Both the position numbers and the translations under genes were made by a program. Below, piece by piece: positions 59,968 through 64,000 of a DNA stretch of 64,000 nucleotides. How positions within the stretch are numbered: position 1 is the first letter of the stretch; each line of letters begins with the position of its first letter. The notes below the pieces were generated by a model. The model made no database searches. It was not told the origin of the DNA and saw only the letters and a list, made by a program, of their open reading frames with translations. Source of the DNA: Paenibacillus whitsoniae (GTDB lineage Bacteria; Bacillota; Bacilli; Paenibacillales; NBRC-103111). The stretch spans positions 1 to 64,000 of the forward strand of contig NZ_RXHU01000042.1 in assembly GCF_003955665.1 (NCBI RefSeq), given 5' to 3'.

Positions 59968-60867
59968 CTAGGCTTTGCGGTCGTTCAGCGTAAGCACACA
60001 CAGGTAGCACAAGAACCCGAACATGCACGCGACGATCATCGCATGAATCATCCCCGTGAAGAGATACGCCGTTTCATTCCCCATCGACCAGGTCACAACC
60101 GCGCCGCTAATGACTTGAAGCGAAACGGTGATGAGCGCCCATCTGCTGCCGAACCACAGCTTGTCGGAGCCTTGATAATGGCGTCTGGCCTGCAAGTACA
60201 GCGCAAGTATGCAGAGGAAGAGCAGCAGCGCCGCAATCCGGTGGGTAAAAACGATGCCCGTCGCTCCCTTAAGCTCGGGAATCACTTCGCCATTGCAGAG
60301 CGGCCAGCCTGTGCAGCCCCCTGTCGACGTCGTATGGCGCACATAAGCGCCCAAATAAACGACGATATAGCTGTAAATCGTTGTGCCCCAGACCAACGTT
60401 TTGAACCCGCTGCTGATGCGCTTCTGCGGCAGAAATTGCCCGAACGACGTGAACACTAGCGCCAGCAAGAGCGAGAAGGCGAAGGCTAATAAGGACAACC
60501 CGAAATGCAGCGCCAGCACCAGCGAGGATTGCGGCCATATGACAGCCAGCGCCCCCATTGCTGCTTGAATGAGCGTCATCACGACCGTCATCGTAATGTA
60601 AAATTTGGCGTCATTTCGTTTGACATACCGGAATACCAGATAAAACGTAGCAATCAATACCAGAGTCACAACCCCGACGACAAGCCGATGGCTGTATTCA
60701 ATAAAAGATGAAATCGTGTGCGCCGGCACGAATTTGCCGTGACAGAGCGGCCATTCATCGCCGCAGCCTCTCCCCGCGTCCGCTTTGGTCACCAAAGCGC
60801 CCATCGCGAGAATCAGGAACATACCGATGGCGGAGATGTTCGCTAAGCGTTGAATCCATTTTTGCAT
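59968..60867 (-). CDS. ctaA: Heme A synthase
   Basis: A 299-residue membrane protein of the Cox15/CtaA family that oxidises haem O to haem A for cytochrome oxidase. Eight membrane segments. The first extracellular loop has GCGDEWPLCHGKFVP with the Cys pair of the short type I form, followed by SFIEYSHRLVVG with the catalytic Glu and haem His. The second half repeats it as GGCTGWPLCNGEVIP and THRIAALLLF. ctaB and oxidase genes are not adjacent. Confidence 0.92.
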   Translation of the reverse strand: MQKWIQRLANISAIGMFLILAMGALVTKADAGRGCGDEWPLCHGKFVPAHTISSFIEYSHRLVVGVVTLVLIATFYLVFRYVKRNDAKFYITMTVVMTLIQAAMGALAVIWPQSSLVLALHFGLSLLAFAFSLLLALVFTSFGQFLPQKRISSGFKTLVWGTTIYSYIVVYLGAYVRHTTSTGGCTGWPLCNGEVIPELKGATGIVFTHRIAALLLFLCILALYLQARRHYQGSDKLWFGSRWALITVSLQVISGAVVTWSMGNETAYLFTGMIHAMIVACMFGFLCYLCVLTLNDRKA

Positions 60868-61060
60868 GAGGGCACCTACTTTATGTCAGATCTGCTGTTT
60901 GATCCTGTCGAAATCAGATGTTCTGTAGACAATTATAGCCTTATTAAGAGGCAGAATCCATTCGCAATTGTTACAAAGCTCCGAATCAGTCGTGACAAGG
61001 AGATGAACGAAATAAAATGGTAGTATCTGCGTTCAGCGGGTAATTATGCGAGAAGCAAAA

Positions 61061-61099
61061 AACACCCCGCCGATGCCCCTAGGACAAAGACGGGATGTT
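61061..61099 (-). terminator. Terminator of the thioredoxin-like gene
   Basis: AACATCCCGTC and GGCGGGGTGTT pair with two mismatches on the leftward strand and end in TTTTTTG, 15 bases past the stop. Confidence 0.8.
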
Positions 61100-61113
61100 G
61101 AATGTACGAGACG

Positions 61114-61455
61114 TTACGCCATCGCGTTCGAAACCTCAACGGCGCGGTCGAGGAACTGCTCAATCTCTTCCCGCGTTTTGCGCAGCTTGCTCACGAAACG
61201 AACGACCTCTTGACCTTTACGGAAGGCGATGAAGCTTGGAATCCCTAGAATGTTAAGCTGCTCGCAGAGTTCCGGCACTTCGTCCCGATCCAGTTCGATG
61301 AACGTAATTTTCCCCTGATACGCTTCTTCCACCGCCGGCATGAACGGCTCAATGTAGTGGCAATCTTTGCACCAAGTCGTTTTGAATATGGCAACGGTGA
61401 GCTCTGACCGATTAATCAGCTCTTGAAACACTTGCTCGGAAGCAATTTTTTGCAT
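61114..61455 (-). CDS. Thioredoxin-family protein
   Basis: A 113-residue thioredoxin-fold protein with the redox motif TTWCKDCHYIEPFM at residues 25-38 (CKDC instead of CGPC) and the cis-proline stretch LGIPSFIAFRKGQEV near 73-87. No signal peptide. The altered CxxC suggests a different redox potential and client set from TrxA. Monocistronic. Confidence 0.88.
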   Translation of the reverse strand: MQKIASEQVFQELINRSELTVAIFKTTWCKDCHYIEPFMPAVEEAYQGKITFIELDRDEVPELCEQLNILGIPSFIAFRKGQEVVRFVSKLRKTREEIEQFLDRAVEVSNAMA

Positions 61456-61552
61456 AGGGCACCTCGCTTGAAATGATATGTATTCACGTTATAGCATGCA
61501 CGTCCGGGCGTGTCAAGCGATCCTGTCGGCCGCCGCCTCGGCCTCTGCAAAA

Positions 61553-61599
61553 AAACACATCTCACAGGGTCTTCTGCAAGACCGCTGCAAGATGTGTTT
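61553..61599 (-). terminator. Terminator of the DUF4183 pair
   Basis: A long hairpin with AAACACATCT and AGATGTGTTT as outer arms and GGTCTT/AAGACC inside, followed leftward by TTTTTTTG. Confidence 0.9.
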
Positions 61600-61606
61600 A
61601 ATCGTC

Positions 61607-62023
61607 CTACACCGTAATCGTGATCGTTGGCGCGGAAATCGTCGGCTCCGTTGTAATCGTCGAGGTGACCGAGGAAAAATCCGCAACCTCCAACACGACC
61701 GGCGTTCCGGCAACCGTATCTGTCGTCGCAAGAACAAGGGAAGCTGTCGTCAAGGTAGAAAGTCCTCCTTCTTGCAAGACGCCGTTGACATATACATTGT
61801 AGTAGCCGTCTGTCGGCGGGCTGGGAAGATTGGTGATGGCATCGCCGTTATCATCCAGGAAGGCGGCCGCAGGAATTGTGGTATCCGTTGTAATCATTCC
61901 TGCCGTAAGCACGGCATTAAACCGGGTGACCTCAGGGTCCACCGTCGTCGTCACCGTACCGCCAGTCGCGACTGGCGCCGATGAAACCGCAATAACGTAA
62001 AGCTTGATCAGTGAAGCTGGCAT
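61607..62023 (-). CDS. DUF4183 protein
   Basis: A 138-residue, Thr/Val-rich beta protein. The ATG at 62023 (MPASLIKLYVIAVSS) follows GGAGGGGGG; the open frame extends upstream through the neighbouring gene but is not used. The motif DGYYNVYVNGVLQEGGLSTL near residue 85 defines DUF4183, a domain of surface or exosporium-like proteins in Bacillales. No signal peptide. It follows the other DUF4183 gene by 16 bases, so the pair is cotranscribed. Function unknown; a spore-surface role is inferred. Confidence 0.85.
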   Translation of the reverse strand: MPASLIKLYVIAVSSAPVATGGTVTTTVDPEVTRFNAVLTAGMITTDTTIPAAAFLDDNGDAITNLPSPPTDGYYNVYVNGVLQEGGLSTLTTASLVLATTDTVAGTPVVLEVADFSSVTSTITTEPTISAPTITITV

Positions 62024-62039
62024 CGTATTCACCCCCCTC

Positions 62040-62393
62040 CTAGCGCCGTTTATAAATTCGAATGCATTGCAGGATGATCGGAACTCCTTTTTCCGGAACA
62101 TCGTTCGAGAGAAACGTGAGCGTGCCTTTTTGCACATGATAAAGAGAGGAAGGCTGAAGCACACCGTTGACAAATAACTGGGTATAGGTGATCGTAGCCG
62201 GGCATGGAATTGATTGCTTGCCGTAGCCTTCAGTGCGGTCGGATTCGGTATACACACGTTTGTCGCCATCTGCGGTCGTATAAAAGAACGAAATCTTCGA
62301 TAAATAACGGGCGAGGCTCGCTTTGCGGGAGCGGCGAATGTTTTTTCTTTTTCGTCTCTTTCGGCATGCTGTTAGAAATAGTGGTTTGTACAC
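62040..62393 (-). CDS. DUF4183 protein with basic N-terminus
   Basis: A 117-residue protein. A Lys/Arg-rich N-terminus (RKRRKRKNIRRSRKASLARY) precedes a DUF4183 domain with TYTQLFVNGVLQPSSLYHVQ and a final LSNDVPEKGVPIILQCIRIY. The GTG start at 62393 has GGGAGGGGG 8 bases upstream. The basic head is unusual and could bind nucleic acid or an acidic surface polymer. First gene of the DUF4183 pair. Confidence 0.8.
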   Translation of the reverse strand: MYKPLFLTACRKRRKRKNIRRSRKASLARYLSKISFFYTTADGDKRVYTESDRTEGYGKQSIPCPATITYTQLFVNGVLQPSSLYHVQKGTLTFLSNDVPEKGVPIILQCIRIYKRR

Positions 62394-62596
62394 GAGTTGA
62401 ACCCCCTCCCCCGCTGGCCAGTCTTACGAATATTTCATTGTATGCGCGCTTTGTTGCCAGAAACTGGATACACACCCCGGGATTTATCCCCAAATTGTTA
62501 CGCGGAACGGGTGCATATCCAATCTCTCACATATACGTTAGTCAAATCGCGCACACTACGGCCTGAAGGCCTTATCCCTTGATGCTTGGAGGTCGG

Positions 62597-63940
62597 TTGA
62601 AAGGCATGCAGACAGAAGAACCGAATCCGCAAGATTGGCTGGGCAAAATGAGAGGAATACCGTCCGCATTCGTTCAACTGCTTAAGCAGCAGGCTTCCGT
62701 CTGGTTCAGCGATGCCGATGCACAAGGTTCAGCGACAACGGCGGATGCGGGTGCTATACCAAAAAACATCCCGCTTGCTCGGGAATCCATCCGCCAGGTT
62801 GAACGCAGGCTGGATGAACTTCATACCCTTCAACAGGCAGGCGTCATGCCGCTCCCTCCTACTGCCGAGGACCTCGCGATCCTCGCAAACATTCAAGCGG
62901 CCACCGGCGCGGCGAACCGCAACAACGTCACCCGCACACAGGCGTACTTGGCATGCTATCGGCAAGCGCCGGAGCTGCACTGGGCGCTGCTTGCGCATAT
63001 GGTTTCCCGTAATGGCGGCTGGTGCATGACGGACTTGCGGGGAGAGCTGCTGCCCCTTCTCATGAGGAACGAAGAGACAGAACAGTTCTTTGCTTTTCTG
63101 GAGCGCGCCAACGCCTTGATCTTCCAAGATGCCTACCCGCAACTCCTGCTTTATCTGGAGGGGCGGCGCCGGGGGCGCAGCTTGTTTCACCTGCTTCCCT
63201 ATCTCAACATCTCATTATGGATGACACCGATCTGGGAGACGTTCTGGCAGGAGCAGGACAGCGCATTATTAACCGTAGGTCTAATTGTGAATGAACAGCA
63301 TTATATCGAACAACGGGTCGTCCGGAACTCTGTTTTCCAGGAAACGGTGATCAATACCTCGTTGTTCAAAACCCAAGGCTGGCTGCAGCTGAATCAAGTC
63401 GGCTTCCCTTATGCGGAAAGCGGTACTGCTGCGGGTGCGGCAGATGCGGGGAAGATGGCGTTTCGCGTCGCCGGGCTTATCCTCGAGAAGTTCGCCGACG
63501 TTCGCGAGCGCATCGCTTTCGGAAAAAGCCTGTACGGGGTCCTCTTCGGCATCCCGCATCTACACGCCGGCATCGTCCGCTTCGCTTCGACCAGGCCGCA
63601 CACCGGCTCGCGGGCGGACTATTGGCCCCAGCTCTTTGCTCCGATCCGCAAGGCGCCGCCCGCGGTCAAGTATCAAGAGCGGCTGGACGGCCTCGCCTTG
63701 AAGGCCGGCGCCAGCCCGTTCTACAGCCCGCCGCTCGGCGCGGTCTGGCCGGACCGCCCCCTGGCCCCTGTGGAGCCGGGGGATTGGTTGCTCGCGTCGG
63801 ACGCGAAAGAACCTCTCGCCTATTTGCGAGAGGTTCCCATTCCGTCCGACTATGAATTGGCCGCCGACATGCGGCTCGCCCTTAGCAAGCTCGAGCTTGC
63901 TGTGCTGGCCGCCCAGGCGGCGAAAAAGATTTTGCGGTAA
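62597..63940 (+). CDS. DUF2515 (YppC-like) protein
   Basis: A 447-residue protein. LAILANIQAATGAANRNNVTRTQAYLACYR-type sequence near residues 105-130 and the HWALLAHMVSRNGGWCMTDL stretch near 140 are typical of DUF2515. The middle is aromatic-rich and the C-terminal 130 residues vary. Role unknown; in B. subtilis yppC lies near recU and ponA. GGAGGT (62588-62593) supports either the TTG at 62597 or the ATG at 62606; spacing is not ideal for either. Confidence 0.8.
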   Translation: MKGMQTEEPNPQDWLGKMRGIPSAFVQLLKQQASVWFSDADAQGSATTADAGAIPKNIPLARESIRQVERRLDELHTLQQAGVMPLPPTAEDLAILANIQAATGAANRNNVTRTQAYLACYRQAPELHWALLAHMVSRNGGWCMTDLRGELLPLLMRNEETEQFFAFLERANALIFQDAYPQLLLYLEGRRRGRSLFHLLPYLNISLWMTPIWETFWQEQDSALLTVGLIVNEQHYIEQRVVRNSVFQETVINTSLFKTQGWLQLNQVGFPYAESGTAAGAADAGKMAFRVAGLILEKFADVRERIAFGKSLYGVLFGIPHLHAGIVRFASTRPHTGSRADYWPQLFAPIRKAPPAVKYQERLDGLALKAGASPFYSPPLGAVWPDRPLAPVEPGDWLLASDAKEPLAYLREVPIPSDYELAADMRLALSKLELAVLAAQAAKKILR

Positions 63941-63941
63941 G

Positions 63942-63956
63942 CCTGCCGCGCAGGCT
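63942..63956. terminator. Possible short terminator
   Basis: GCCTGC and GCAGGC pair around CGC between the DUF2515 stop and the end of a convergent gene. There is no clear T-run. Confidence 0.3.
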
Positions 63957-63961
63957 TGCCC

Positions 63962-64000
63962 TTAACGGCGGCCGAGCAAGCGGCCTGCTTTGCGGATCAG
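63962..64000 (-). CDS. C-terminal end of a gene cut by the window edge
   Basis: The last 39 bases read leftward as LIRKAGRLLGRR followed by a TAA stop, with GC-rich coding-like codon use, just past a small hairpin. It is too short to identify. Confidence 0.35.
   Translation of the reverse strand: MIRKAGRLLGRR

Noticed and set aside
1-64000. tRNA or rRNA genes
   Set aside because: No cloverleaf with TTCGANTC-type arms or rRNA signature stretches was seen on either strand by eye; a tRNA scan would be decisive.

Overview
The window reads as a chromosomal segment of a spore-forming, low-to-mid GC Firmicute, most likely Paenibacillus or a close relative. The signs are an H-type small acid-soluble spore protein, Sda and a Spo0E-like phosphatase, Firmicute-type DnaB and DnaI, HemQ, YuiB/YuzB/YqzM-type small proteins, a YesM/YesN two-component pair beside Lpl-type sugar transporter genes, and a large secreted glycoside hydrolase with cohesin and dockerin modules. 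There are no phage genes, insertion sequences, CRISPR arrays, rRNA or tRNA genes that I can recognise. Most genes are ordinary chromosomal genes, and the interest lies mainly in regulatory DNA.

Layout. 0.1-6.9 kb: a GH105-type hydrolase with a partner protein, an unknown divergent gene, a secreted protein, an APH(3')-like kinase facing an erythromycin-esterase-family enzyme, and sspH. 7-11.2 kb: glpQ divergent from ugpA-ugpE-ugpB (glycerophosphodiester and glycerol-3-phosphate use). 11.3-24.6 kb: a polysaccharide-use locus with an Lpl-type importer (binding protein and two permeases), a YesM/YesN sensor-regulator pair, a 1526-residue secreted hydrolase, an AraC regulator and a zinc-type alcohol dehydrogenase. 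A 32-bp element is shared by the importer promoter and the giant hydrolase promoter. 25-30.4 kb: a cation efflux protein, a LacI regulator, and an SsuABC/TauABC-type ABC transporter preceded by a textbook promoter, a ykkC (guanidine-I) riboswitch and a competing terminator. 30.4-33.7 kb: sdhCAB with a clear promoter and a divergent LysR regulator. 34.8-45.4 kb: an orphan response regulator, ktrB, a CPBP membrane protease, uvrC, trxA, a MerR regulator, a YqzM-type peptide, a 900-bp gene-free stretch rich in degenerate repeats, then dnaI and dnaB.

45.6-61.5 kb is dominated by electron transport, haem, quinone and Fe-S functions: hemQ, two NDH-2-type dehydrogenases (one behind a near-perfect Rex site), an A-type Fe-S carrier, mqnE (futalosine menaquinone route), yuzB and an Nfu-type scaffold around a Fur-like box, a UbiD-family decarboxylase that probably belongs to the same quinone route, and ctaA. 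Between them lie sporulation brakes: sda, whose upstream region carries a cluster of DnaA boxes, and a Spo0E-like phosphatase. 61.6-64 kb: two DUF4183 proteins, a DUF2515 (YppC-like) protein and the tail of a further gene.

Genes appear to work together as follows. YesM/YesN probably senses an oligosaccharide and switches on both the importer and the large secreted hydrolase. Neither this importer nor the Ugp importer has its own ATPase here, so both probably borrow a shared MsmX-type ATPase. The riboswitch links the 27-30 kb transporter to guanidine. Rex, Fur-like and DnaA sites tie the respiratory and sporulation genes to redox state, iron and replication. All assignments come from reading the sequence; no database search was possible.
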